This document shows, piece by piece, positions 8,947 to 15,484 of a stretch of 23,446 bases of DNA (position 1 is the stretch's first letter; every line of letters begins with the position of its first letter). The DNA comes from Clostridia bacterium (GTDB taxonomy: Bacteria > Bacillota > Clostridia > Christensenellales > CAG-917), in assembly GCA_900754695.1 (NCBI GenBank), contig CAAEDU010000068.1, positions 1 through 23,446 on the forward strand, given 5' to 3'. The notes beneath the pieces were generated by a model. The model saw nothing but the letters and a program-made list of their open reading frames with translations, was not told the DNA's origin and did no database searches. The position numbers and the translations under genes are program-made.

Positions 8947-8975
8947 AGTATAACACGCCCAATGCCCCGTTTCAA
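8947..8975 (-). promoter_or_regulatory. addBA promoter, predicted leaderless
   Basis: On the minus strand TTGAAA (8975-8970), a 17-base spacer and TATACT (8952-8947) are followed by GCAAGC and the addB ATG at 8940. A start 7 bases after the -10 falls on the A of the ATG. No Shine-Dalgarno sequence is visible. Confidence 0.75.
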
Positions 8976-8981
8976 GGACAT

Positions 8982-9010
8982 AAAAAAATGCGGAGGACAG
9001 CAATGTCCTC
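8982..9010 (-). terminator. Minus-strand terminator upstream of the addB promoter
   Basis: GAGGACA/TGTCCTC (8993-9010) with a four-base loop is followed on the minus strand by CGCA and seven Ts. It lies upstream of the addB promoter, so it would end a transcript from the purine-biased 9011-9240 region, or insulate addBA. No protein gene precedes it on that strand. Confidence 0.55.
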
Positions 9011-9215
9011 AGACTCCCGCCCCACTCTCTCCCGCACTCCCGCTCCGCCCCCTCTCCCGCCATCGCCCGCGCGCCGAACGCACACGCTTCCTCTCCCTCC
9101 GCCGCCCCGCTTCCTCTCCCGTGCGCCTCGTACCCCCTCGCGCAGGACCTTTTGCACGCGCCCGTATCGCGCACGCCCGGCAGCCGCGCGCGTTATTTTT
9201 CGCAGTTTACCCAAA
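9011..9215. other. Strand-asymmetric intergenic stretch without a gene
   Basis: This is strongly pyrimidine-rich on the plus strand and purine-rich on the minus strand, with GAGAGGAAGCG occurring twice and several GGAGG-like runs on the minus strand. A TTG-started 80-codon frame (9214-8972) gives only an Arg/Gly-rich sequence and runs through the terminator, so I do not call it a gene. The stretch lies between the divergent addB and lipoprotein promoters. Confidence 0.5.
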
Positions 9216-9219
9216 TCCG

Positions 9220-9248
9220 TTGCCCCGCGCGCGCATTTCGGTTATAAT
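9220..9248 (+). promoter_or_regulatory. Promoter of lipoprotein gene, predicted leaderless
   Basis: TTGCCC (9220-9225), a 17-base spacer and TATAAT (9243-9248) are followed 7 bases later by the ATG at 9256. Transcription is expected to start at or one base before the ATG. No ribosome-binding site exists between them. Confidence 0.75.
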
Positions 9249-9255
9249 CGTTTCT

Positions 9256-10257
9256 ATGAAAAAGATCACATCCGCAATAGTACTCGTAGTCGTGGTGTCC
9301 GTGCTCGCGGTCACGTTTGCCGCCTGCAACAACGCCACCACGCAGGGACAGCTCGTCGACGCCTGGAAGGAAGGGCGCCCCTACGAGCGCTACACCTATT
9401 CCGTCAACGACAGCGCCTACGACGGCGTGGAAGGCGAGTATGTGAGCGAGGTGTTCTATCACGCGGCTTACAACTCGGTGTCCAATCCCAACAAGGTGAG
9501 GGTGGGCGACACTTCCTTCGAGCAGCGCGAGGGCTACCTCATCCGCAGCACCCTCGAAGCCACTCTCGACGGCAAGGCGCACCTCATCGTCACGGAGTGC
9601 TATTTCTCCCTCACGGACGGCAGCTCCTATCTCATCCCCTCCGCGACCTTCCGCAGCGAGAGCGTGGACGACAACGAAGTGCTCCGCATGAACGGCACCT
9701 ATTCCGGCAACTCTCTCTCCTACACCCTCAAGACGGCGGACGGCGAGAAGAAAGGCAGCATCGGGCTCGGCTCCGTGTTCTACGACAACAACGAGTTCCA
9801 TCAGAGCCTGCGCGGCGTCTCCACCTTCTCCACGTCCTTCTCCTTCGGCTTCTCCACCGCCGTGGTGAACGCGACGGAACAGACCTCCGCCTCCCTCACC
9901 CTCTCCGTGAGCGGCACCGAGAATATAAGCGGGCTTGAGTTCGACTCCGTGGGCAGGAACGAAGAAGGCGCGGAGATCGCTTCCGAGACGACCTCTCTCG
10001 AGTGCTACAAGGCGACGCTCTCCCGCTCCACCACCGTCGCGGGCGCGTCCCAGACCCTCTACTACACCGTTGCCCCCGTCTATGCGGCGGTCAACGAAGC
10101 AGGCGACGACACGCTCGTCTCCACCTACGACAACGGATGGTGGGCTCTTCCCCATGTGCTCGCCGCCATCGTCGAGCCCTACAACGACGCGGACGGCAAC
10201 GCGCAGACCGTCACCTACACCCTCACGGACATCTCCCTCATCCGCCCCGCGGAGTGA
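9256..10257 (+). CDS. Predicted lipoprotein, function unknown
   Basis: The protein has 333 residues. The N-terminus is a lipoprotein signal: Lys-Lys at residues 2-3, a Val/Leu/Ala-rich core, then TFAAC with Cys24 as the likely lipidated residue. It should be processed by Lgt, whose gene lies at 14390-15484. The mature part is rich in Ser, Thr, Tyr, Asp and Gly with alternating hydrophobic residues and no further TM segment, which suggests a mostly beta, cell-surface protein. I recognise no catalytic motif or family. The ATG at 9256 fits both the signal peptide and the promoter just upstream. It is monocistronic, with a hairpin terminator at 10328-10355, and is divergent from addBA. Confidence 0.85.
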   Translation: MKKITSAIVLVVVVSVLAVTFAACNNATTQGQLVDAWKEGRPYERYTYSVNDSAYDGVEGEYVSEVFYHAAYNSVSNPNKVRVGDTSFEQREGYLIRSTLEATLDGKAHLIVTECYFSLTDGSSYLIPSATFRSESVDDNEVLRMNGTYSGNSLSYTLKTADGEKKGSIGLGSVFYDNNEFHQSLRGVSTFSTSFSFGFSTAVVNATEQTSASLTLSVSGTENISGLEFDSVGRNEEGAEIASETTSLECYKATLSRSTTVAGASQTLYYTVAPVYAAVNEAGDDTLVSTYDNGWWALPHVLAAIVEPYNDADGNAQTVTYTLTDISLIRPAE

Positions 10258-10327
10258 GCGCGGACGACGCTCCGGGCAACATCCGAGCACACGCCCGGAC
10301 ACACCCGATGAGAATGATACGACCTCA

Positions 10328-10355
10328 AAAGAGCACGGCAGATGCCGTGCTCTTT
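10328..10355 (+). terminator. Terminator after the lipoprotein gene
   Basis: AAAGAGCACGGC (10328-10339) pairs perfectly with GCCGTGCTCTTT (10344-10355) around AGAT. The T-tract is short and partly within the stem. Confidence 0.7.
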
Positions 10356-10454
10356 CCATGCTGCGGCATTCAGCCCGCGGGCGCCGTTTTCCGGGCGCGG
10401 AGGGCGGCGCGAAACAGGATTTTTTCATCAATAACATCATATGTCTCGATTTTG

Positions 10455-10483
10455 TTGCGAACGGTAGTTAAGTGGAATATAAT
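10455..10483 (+). promoter_or_regulatory. Promoter of the VanZ-like gene
   Basis: TTGCGA (10455-10460), a 17-base spacer and TATAAT (10478-10483) predict a start near 10490 and a leader of about 27 bases before the ATG at 10517. Confidence 0.7.
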
Positions 10484-10516
10484 ATAGTCCACGGGGCACC
10501 CCGCTCGGAACGGAAG

Positions 10517-11116
10517 ATGAAAAAGAAAGCAAACGCAAGGACCGTCGCCAAATACATATTCCTCGCCGCCACCGTCGTCATATGCGTGGGGCTGTGTGTG
10601 GGTTCGCTGCTGCCCGGCGAGACCTCTGCCGCCACCTCCGACAACTTCGGCGGCGCGGTGGAAGGCGTCCTCGACGACATCGGCGTGAGCACGGGCGACG
10701 TCATGGACGGCACCGGGTTCACCAACTGGCAGCTCTTCGTGCGCAAACTTTTCGGGCACTTCGGCGCGTTCATGTTCCTCGGCGCCGTCGCTTCCGTCAC
10801 CTTTATGCTTTTCAGCAAGGACAGCACCCGCTCCCGCCTCGCCTCATTCGGGATGGCGGCGGTGTTCGGCTTCTCCTTTGCCTGCCTTACGGAACTCTTG
10901 CAGACCGACCTCTTCACCACGGGACGCGGCGCATCCTTCGACGACGTCATCACGGACTGCAGAGGCTATTTCATCACCTGCCTCCTCTTCTTTGCGGTGT
11001 GGTTCGCCGCCATCATACTGAAACACGTCGCCGCCAAACGCAGATACGGCGCCCTCATCTCTTCCGCCGCCGCCGACGAGTACGAACGCGACCCCTCCGA
11101 CCAAGACAAAGCCTGA
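10517..11116 (+). CDS. VanZ-family membrane protein
   Basis: The protein has 199 residues. It has a TM helix at about residues 13-32, then an ~45-residue extracytoplasmic segment, then the VanZ-like core: FVRKLFGHFGAFMFLG leading into a TM helix, a further helix around FGMAAVFGFSFACLTELLQ, the polar TTGRGASFDDVITDCRGYF motif, and a last helix (FITCLLFFAVWFAAIIL) before a charged cytoplasmic tail. The E.LQ...GR...D pattern is typical of VanZ-like proteins, whose founding member gives low-level teicoplanin resistance; most homologues have no defined role. The GTG at 10472 would lie inside the promoter, so the ATG at 10517 with a weak CGGAAG upstream is preferred. No van cluster genes are nearby, so a resistance role is not implied. 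Confidence 0.85.
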   Translation: MKKKANARTVAKYIFLAATVVICVGLCVGSLLPGETSAATSDNFGGAVEGVLDDIGVSTGDVMDGTGFTNWQLFVRKLFGHFGAFMFLGAVASVTFMLFSKDSTRSRLASFGMAAVFGFSFACLTELLQTDLFTTGRGASFDDVITDCRGYFITCLLFFAVWFAAIILKHVAAKRRYGALISSAAADEYERDPSDQDKA

Positions 11117-11130
11117 TCTCCACCCCATCC

Positions 11131-11182
11131 CGCACTTAAACCACCCGAAACGAACACTTAAACCTCAAATAAGTGCGATTTT
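11131..11182 (+). terminator. Probable terminator after the VanZ-like gene
   Basis: CGCACTTA (11131-11138) pairs with TAAGTGCG (11170-11177), followed by ATTTT. A closer CACTTA at 11155-11160 can pair with the same TAAGTG, giving a compact alternative hairpin. Both would place a stem before the T-run. Confidence 0.55.
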
Positions 11183-11263
11183 CCGCGCAGAAAGATAACT
11201 CACGGGAACGCTTCGAATAAGCCGTTCGCTAAAAGTGTGCCCCGCCCACTCGCCCTATGGCGA

Positions 11264-11293
11264 TGCCCGCAAGAGCGAATGCTCTCGCGGGCA
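11264..11293 (+). other. Hairpin
   Basis: TGCCCGC (11264-11270) pairs with GCGGGCA (11287-11293). After one A/C mismatch, AGAGC pairs with GCTCT around GAAT. There is no T-run on either strand, so it is not a terminator. Confidence 0.7.
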
Positions 11294-11440
11294 CCTCACT
11301 ATAATTGACTGTCTCTTAACCCACACTCGTTTTGTCAAGGAATTGCGCCGAAAAATTTCGCGGGCGGGGGTCACACTTGTGCCGAACAGCTTGATGGAGC
11401 GTCTTTGAACACGCCGTTTCTCTTTCGGAGACGGAATTAC

Positions 11441-11500
11441 GCGCCGCTCAGCCAAACTTGCACAGCGAGCGCTTGTGCTCGCTCTTGCAAGTCGCGGCGC
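11441..11500 (+). other. Three-helix nested hairpin
   Basis: Three stacked perfect helices lie in 60 bases: GCGCCGC (11441-11447) with GCGGCGC (11494-11500), ACTTGCA (11456-11462) with TGCAAGT (11486-11492), and AGCGAGC (11464-11470) with GCTCGCT (11477-11483), closing a 6-base loop GCTTGT. An 8-base bulge separates the outer two on the 5' side only. Confidence 0.8.
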
Positions 11501-11527
11501 GCTAAGTGAGTGCCGAGCAACGCCGTA

Positions 11528-11582
11528 AACTTAAATAGGCACGGGCTTTAAGTTGCGAGCGCCGAATTCCTCCGCCCGTGCC
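11528..11582 (+). other. H-type pseudoknot
   Basis: AACTTAAA (11528-11535) pairs with TTTAAGTT (11547-11554). The loop between them contains GGCACGGGC (11538-11546), which pairs perfectly with GCCCGTGCC (11574-11582). The two helices of 8 and 9 pairs interlock as a classical H-type pseudoknot, with one helix AT-rich and the other GC-rich. Confidence 0.7.
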
Positions 11583-11696
11583 GGGTTCTCAGTGAGTACT
11601 GTTCGCCGCTCGATTATGTTAGTGCGAGACCCAAAACTTTTTTCAAGAGGCGGAAAGTAAGTTCCGCATTTTAGGAGGACGATACTCTAATCGGAC

Positions 11697-11795
11697 ACGG
11701 GGGAGGAAAGCCCGAAGGGAAGGAGGGGGGAATCTAACTCACCCGCGAGACGAACAGTCTATTCGAAACGTGCTTGAACACGACGAAGCCCCCGT
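11697..11795 (+). repeat. Interspersed structured block, copy 2
   Basis: This is the second copy of the block at 35-131, in the same orientation. Its ends pair as ACGGGGG (11697-11703) with CCCCCGT (11789-11795). The first ~32 bases and the CGTGCTTGAACACGACGAA segment are conserved with copy 1, while the middle and the closing 3' strand diverge. Here the block is followed directly by the tandem units; in copy 1 it is followed by unrelated sequence, so the block is an independent module. Confidence 0.75.
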
Positions 11796-11807
11796 CGAAA
11801 GACAAGC

Positions 11808-12103
11808 GCTCTAACAAAGCAAGTCGCCAAATGACGCCGTCAGGGCTGAGGGCAATATTCGGATGAAGTGCAAGGAAAGCGCCTGCGGGATGGACAGGAG
11901 CGTACTAATGCGTACGTGACTGTTCAGACCGCGGGCGCTTGACGCAGCAATTCGCCTAACACAAACGCAAGTTCGCTGAGGGCAATATTCGGATGAAGAA
12001 CAAGGAAAAGCCCCCGTCGGGAGGCGGAGCTTACTAATTCGTAAGTGAGCATCTACGGCAGGGGCTCTGACAAAGCAATTCGCGAAATAGCGCCGTCAGA
12101 GGA
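11808..12103 (+). repeat. Tandem ~127-bp structured repeat array
   Basis: Conserved linkers begin at about 11808, 11934 and 12062, a period of 126-128 bases. Each linker carries (T/A)GAC.(C/A)AGCAA.TCGC, then GCTGAGGGCAATATTCGG and ATGAAG.(A/G)CAAGGAA. Between linkers sits a hairpin of different sequence but the same plan. In unit 1 a 12-pair base stem (11877-11888 with 11929-11940), a 6-pair middle stem (11892-11897 with 11920-11925) and CGTAC/GTACG with loop TAATGC form the arm. In unit 2 the base stem is AGCCCC/GGGGCT (12009-12014 with 12061-12066) and the tip CTTAC/GTAAG with loop TAATTC. The changes are compensatory. There is no ORF and no nearby cas, integrase or reverse transcriptase gene. 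Confidence 0.8.
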
Positions 12104-12797
12104 GGTAGCGGCAGATCTCCGCCAAACTCTCCGTAGGATGTACCGCCTCTTCGAGGGAGAACGCCTGGACGGGGACGTCGGCTGCGGCGGAGGAGGTGCG
12201 GGGCTTCTTTTCGCTGTCGAGTTTGGCTTCTCGGTCTTTGCGCTCGGCGGCTTTCACGAGTTTGTCTCTCAACTCGCGCACTTTGTCGTCCTCTTCGGAG
12301 AGCCTTTCCGCCTCCGCTTTGAACTGTTCCTCCTGCTCGGGAGCGGCGCCGCCGCGGTCGAGGGCGAAGTCTTTGGCGAGGAAACGCTCCAGCTCCATGC
12401 GGACGGAGACGGCGACGCTCTCCATATTGAGGGCGTCCTTGCCGAAGCCGTATCTCTCTTTGAGTTCCTCATAGGCGCCCGTCCACTTGGCGCGGAAGAG
12501 TTTCAGCCTTTCGAGCTCCATGGCATAGCGGAGTTTGATGTCGAGCTCCGTCTTTTCCGCCTGTTCGCCGGCGGCGATGAGGGCGGCTTTGATCTGCTCT
12601 TCCTTGTCGCGATAGACCTCGAGCTCCTCCGCCAGCCTGTCGCATTGCGCTTTGAGGACGCGGATGCGTTCCTTCTGTTCCAGCCCGGCTTTGTCCGCCT
12701 TTTCACGCTCGAGGGCGATGTACGCCTCCACCGAGGCGATGTCATATCCCCGTCTCACGACGGCGAAACGCGGCTGCGGTTTGTTCCTCTTTTTCAT
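12096..12797 (-). CDS. DivIVA-domain coiled-coil protein
   Basis: The protein has 233 residues. An N-terminal FAVVRRGYDIASVEAYI matches the DivIVA-type signature (F..rGYd...Vd.yi). A nearly unbroken charged coiled coil then runs from about residue 35 to 200, and the tail is short and low in structure. DivIVA-like proteins bind curved membrane at poles and septa or organise cell-wall growth. This one is only assigned by the N-terminal motif and coiled coil, so its exact role is unknown. The ATG at 12797 has GGAGA four bases upstream and TATAAT at 12821-12816. Its stop codon lies inside the last conserved motif (GCGCCGTCAG) of the tandem repeat array, which therefore abuts the gene tail to tail. 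Confidence 0.8.
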   Translation of the reverse strand: MKKRNKPQPRFAVVRRGYDIASVEAYIALEREKADKAGLEQKERIRVLKAQCDRLAEELEVYRDKEEQIKAALIAAGEQAEKTELDIKLRYAMELERLKLFRAKWTGAYEELKERYGFGKDALNMESVAVSVRMELERFLAKDFALDRGGAAPEQEEQFKAEAERLSEEDDKVRELRDKLVKAAERKDREAKLDSEKKPRTSSAAADVPVQAFSLEEAVHPTESLAEICRYLL

Positions 12798-12815
12798 ACG
12801 CTCTCCTTTTGCGCC

Positions 12816-12821
12816 ATTATA
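12816..12821 (-). promoter_or_regulatory. -10 box of the DivIVA-like gene
   Basis: TATAAT on the minus strand lies 18 bases before the start codon, with a predicted transcript start near 12809. No convincing -35 lies at 16-18 bases. Confidence 0.55.
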
Positions 12822-12899
12822 CCCCGCCCGCGCACGGAAAATTGCGCCGACTCCGCCGAATAGAGACGATTTTTGGCATAAATGCAACGCGGAACGCGC

Positions 12900-12931
12900 A
12901 AAAAAGCCCCGCGGACGATCGTCCGCGGGGC
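12900..12931 (-). terminator. Terminator of the galK-lgt-pncB operon
   Basis: GCCCCGCGGAC pairs perfectly with GTCCGCGGGGC around GATC. On the minus strand it is followed by TTTTTT, 20 bases past the pncB stop. This is a textbook intrinsic terminator. Confidence 0.93.
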
Positions 12932-12950
12932 ATAGAAGGCTGTCAAACGG

Positions 12951-14393
12951 TCAGCTCTGCGCGCTTTCCGCGAGGAGCTCCTGTTTGAGGTCCCACAGCT
13001 TTTGGCTGAGGTCCACCTTGTAATATTGCGTGTTGACCACGCGCTTATATTCGGGGAAGAACTCCGCCTTGGACTCGTCGTGATGCCTGCCGATCTCCTC
13101 GAGGGTGGGCAATCCGTAGACGAGCTCGCCGTCCCTGATGACCTCGACGGGCAGTTCTTTCACGGTGAAATCCTTGAAAGTGGTGCGCTTCCACGTCTGC
13201 TCGGGGTGGAAGACCGTGAGGGGACGCGAGGTGTCGACGGTCTCGTCCGCAAGGCAGATGAGGTCCGCCGCCGCCATACCGCCGCGGTAGATGCGCACCG
13301 TCTTTTTGATGCCGGGGTCGGTGGTCTTGTCGTGGCTGTCCGAGACCTTGATCTTGGGCACCATCCTGCCCTCCTCCTCCACGGCGCAGAGCTTGTACAC
13401 CCCGCCGAGAGAGGCGTTGGAGAAGCTGGTGATGAGCTTGGTGCCTATGCCGTAGACGTCGATCTTGGCGTCCTGAGAATTGAGCGCGAGCAGGACACGC
13501 TCGTCGATGTCGTTGGAAGCGAAGATCTTGCAGTCCTCATGACCCGCCGCGTCCAGCATCTTGCGCGCCTCGCGGCTGAGATAGGCAAGGTCGCCGCTGT
13601 CCAGCCTGATGCCCACGGGCTTGTGCCCTTCCGCTTTGAGGCGGTCGAAGACCTTTATCGCATTGGGGACGCCGCTTTTCAGAGTGTCGTAGGTGTCCAC
13701 GAGAAGGAGGCAGTTGTCGGGATAGATCTCCGCATACGCCTCGAACGCTTCGAGCTCGGTGGGGAAGGTCATCACCCAGCTATGTGAATGGGTGCCCGCC
13801 ACCGCGATGCCGAACATTTCGCCCGCGAGCACGTTGGATGTCGAACGGCATCCGCCGATGTACGCGGCGCGCGCGCCGTAGGTGCCCGCGTCGGGTCCCT
13901 GCGCGCGGCGCAGCCCGAACTCCAGGATCTTGGCGTCCGTGCAGGCGGCGAGCCTTGCCGCCGTGGTCGCGATGAGGGTCTGATGGTTGACGATGGTGAG
14001 GAGCGCCGTCTCGATGATCTGCGCCTCGAAAATGGGCGCGGACACCGTGAGGATGGGCTCGGAGGGGAAGACGATCGTCCCCTCGGGCACGGCGGTGAGG
14101 TCCCCCGTGAAGCGGAAGGACTTCAACCTTTCCAGGAAATTCTCGGGAAAGATGCCGAGCGACCTCAGATAAGCGATGTCCTTCTCCTCGAAGCGCAGGT
14201 CGCGAAGGTATTGCACCGCCTGTTCGAGTCCCGCCGCCACGGCGTAGGAATAGCCGCCGCTGCCGCGGTAAAAGAGGTCGAACACCGCCCTCTTTTCGCT
14301 CACGCCCTTTTGGAGATAGCCGTTCGCCATCGTGAGCTGATAGAGGTCGGTGAGCATGGTGAGATTGCGTTCACCGGAAAGAGGCGAGATCAT
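12951..14393 (-). CDS. pncB: Nicotinate phosphoribosyltransferase
   Basis: The protein has 480 residues, normal for the family. It makes nicotinate mononucleotide from nicotinate and PRPP with ATP, in the Preiss-Handler NAD salvage route in the cytoplasm. Recognisable motifs are LTDLYQLTMANGY near the N-terminus, FGLRRAQGPDAG in the middle, GTHSHSWVM (with the His that is phosphorylated in the family) and GIRLDSGDLAYLS, part of the phosphoribosyl-binding region. The start ATG overlaps the lgt stop as ATGA, with GAGGAG five bases upstream; longer starts would lie inside lgt. It is the last gene of the galK-lgt-pncB unit, ended by the terminator at 12900-12931. Identification is firm. Confidence 0.95.
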   Translation of the reverse strand: MISPLSGERNLTMLTDLYQLTMANGYLQKGVSEKRAVFDLFYRGSGGYSYAVAAGLEQAVQYLRDLRFEEKDIAYLRSLGIFPENFLERLKSFRFTGDLTAVPEGTIVFPSEPILTVSAPIFEAQIIETALLTIVNHQTLIATTAARLAACTDAKILEFGLRRAQGPDAGTYGARAAYIGGCRSTSNVLAGEMFGIAVAGTHSHSWVMTFPTELEAFEAYAEIYPDNCLLLVDTYDTLKSGVPNAIKVFDRLKAEGHKPVGIRLDSGDLAYLSREARKMLDAAGHEDCKIFASNDIDERVLLALNSQDAKIDVYGIGTKLITSFSNASLGGVYKLCAVEEEGRMVPKIKVSDSHDKTTDPGIKKTVRIYRGGMAAADLICLADETVDTSRPLTVFHPEQTWKRTTFKDFTVKELPVEVIRDGELVYGLPTLEEIGRHHDESKAEFFPEYKRVVNTQYYKVDLSQKLWDLKQELLAESAQS

Positions 14394-15484
14394 TTTTTCT
14401 CCTCGGCCGCGGCAGACTTGACCCTTTCGCGGCAATGCCTCGGGAGCTTCCACGACACTTTCACTTTCTTGATGTAACTGCCCTCCGCAAGGTCGGCGAC
14501 GGGGACGTCGTCCACGCCGTAGAACCTCCAGAAAAACCTGCCGCCCTTTGCGAGCAGGCGGGTGACGAACTTATAGTTGGCGACGTCGAAACGGCTGAGC
14601 TCGGTGATCCCCAGCTCTCCCGCGAGCGCCGCGGCGTTGACGGTGCGGAAGCTCGAACGGGTGAGACATATGAGCACATACGCAAGCCCCAGCACGAGCG
14701 CGACGGGCACGACGACGATGCACGCCACCTGCGTGACGGGGACGGCGTCTATGCGCAGCTCCTCGAGCCACGCTCTGCCCAGGAAATACCAGAAGAAATA
14801 GCAAAAACCGAGGATGCCGGGGAAGCGCTTGTTCTTGCGCCATATCGCATAGAAGATGACCGCGCCGATGAGATTCCACACCATCTCATAGAAGAATGTG
14901 GCGGCGAACCATCCCGGGGTGTTGGCGTCCACGACGGGTCTGAACTCGGGCTCCACGCCCTGCGGCTGATCGATCCACACCGCGAAGGGGAAAGTCTGAT
15001 AGCGCGGATCGGTGATGGGAATGCCGAACGCCTCCTGATTGACGAAGTTGCCCAGCCTCCCTATGATCTGCCCCGTGAGCACGGGGACGACGATGAGGTC
15101 GACGATGTTGCCGAAGTTGCACTTCTTGCGTTTGCGGAAAGCGAATATCCCCGCGCCGATGAGACCTCCGACCAGCCCGCCTATGATGGTGATGCCGCCG
15201 TCCCAGATGGCGATGACGTCCACGAAATCATCCCAGCTCTCGATGGGGAAATAGACGTCCGGGCGCGCGAAGACATAGAAAATGCGGCAGAAGATGACCG
15301 CGAGCGGGATGACCCACAAAAACAGCTCCACCGCGTCGTCGAGCTCAAGGTTGATACGCTTGCACTCGAGGCACACGATGGCGAGCCCCGCGATCATCCC
15401 TATGACGATGATGATGCCGTACCAGGCGACCTCAAGGTTGCCGATGCGGAAGGCGATCTTATCGATCGCAGACAGGATCTCCAT
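14390..15484 (-). CDS. lgt: Phosphatidylglycerol--prolipoprotein diacylglyceryl transferase, extended
   Basis: The protein has 364 residues and is an integral membrane enzyme that adds diacylglycerol to the lipobox Cys of prolipoproteins. The Lgt signature GQIIGRLGNFVNQEAFG (about 138-154) is intact, with Arg143, Asn146 and Glu151. The later region FFWYFLGRAWLEELRID carries the second conserved Arg. The loop usually read as GG.x.HGG is here WDGGITIIGG (94-103), so Ile replaces His; Tyr is a known alternative in Gram-positives. A C-terminal extension of about 75-90 residues beyond the last helix, ending Lys/Glu-rich, is longer than the usual ~270-residue enzyme. Two adjacent ATGs (15487, 15484) overlap the galK stop; GGAGG spacing favours 15484. 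Two client-like lipoproteins lie in this window. Confidence 0.93.
   Translation of the reverse strand: MEILSAIDKIAFRIGNLEVAWYGIIIVIGMIAGLAIVCLECKRINLELDDAVELFLWVIPLAVIFCRIFYVFARPDVYFPIESWDDFVDVIAIWDGGITIIGGLVGGLIGAGIFAFRKRKKCNFGNIVDLIVVPVLTGQIIGRLGNFVNQEAFGIPITDPRYQTFPFAVWIDQPQGVEPEFRPVVDANTPGWFAATFFYEMVWNLIGAVIFYAIWRKNKRFPGILGFCYFFWYFLGRAWLEELRIDAVPVTQVACIVVVPVALVLGLAYVLICLTRSSFRTVNAAALAGELGITELSRFDVANYKFVTRLLAKGGRFFWRFYGVDDVPVADLAEGSYIKKVKVSWKLPRHCRERVKSAAAEEKK

Larger units (their letters stand above)
11183..12103 (+). ncRNA. Candidate large structured RNA / structured element region
   Basis: About 0.9 kb holds no credible protein gene but has dense, strong secondary structure. In order: a hairpin at 11206-11228; a 12-pair hairpin at 11264-11293 with one mismatch; an interrupted hairpin at 11413-11433; a three-helix nested hairpin at 11441-11500; an H-type pseudoknot at 11528-11582; GCGGAA/TTCCGC at 11650-11667; the interspersed block at 11697-11795; and tandem ~127-bp units at 11808-12103. 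Several long helices plus a pseudoknot suggest a selected RNA fold. The size and complexity recall large ornate bacterial RNAs (OLE, GOLLD, ROOL), but I could not match any class. The strand is taken as + because VanZ-side features and repeat copies share that sense; no good promoter was found. It may be several elements, not one transcript. Confidence 0.5.

Noticed and set aside
8972..9214. 80-codon Arg/Gly-rich minus-strand frame
   Set aside because: It has a TTG start without a ribosome-binding site, biased composition, and runs through a terminator hairpin.
5650..9255. Plus-strand frame running opposite addB into the lipoprotein gene
   Set aside because: Only the part from 9256 has a promoter and a lipoprotein signal; the upstream part is the complement of addB.
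10472..10516. GTG start for the VanZ-like protein
   Set aside because: It lies upstream of and across the -10 box at 10478-10483; the ATG at 10517 begins the expected membrane protein.
10517..11116. Glycopeptide resistance locus
   Set aside because: Only a VanZ-family protein is present, without vanHAX, vanRS or other partners.
11296..11305. TATAAT as a promoter for the structured region
   Set aside because: The hexamer 17 bases upstream (GAATGC) is not a -35 and no extended -10 is present; too weak to call.
11900..11925. Group II intron domain V
   Set aside because: There is no GAAA-type tip loop, no AGC...GUUC catalytic arrangement, and no intron-encoded protein.
11934..12006. Integron attC site (GCCTAAC resembles RYYYAAC)
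   Set aside because: The matching GTTRRRY partner is missing, other units lack the motif, and there is no integrase or cassette gene.
11808..12103. CRISPR array
   Set aside because: The linkers are too long and imperfect, the variable parts are self-complementary hairpins unlike spacers, and no cas gene is present.
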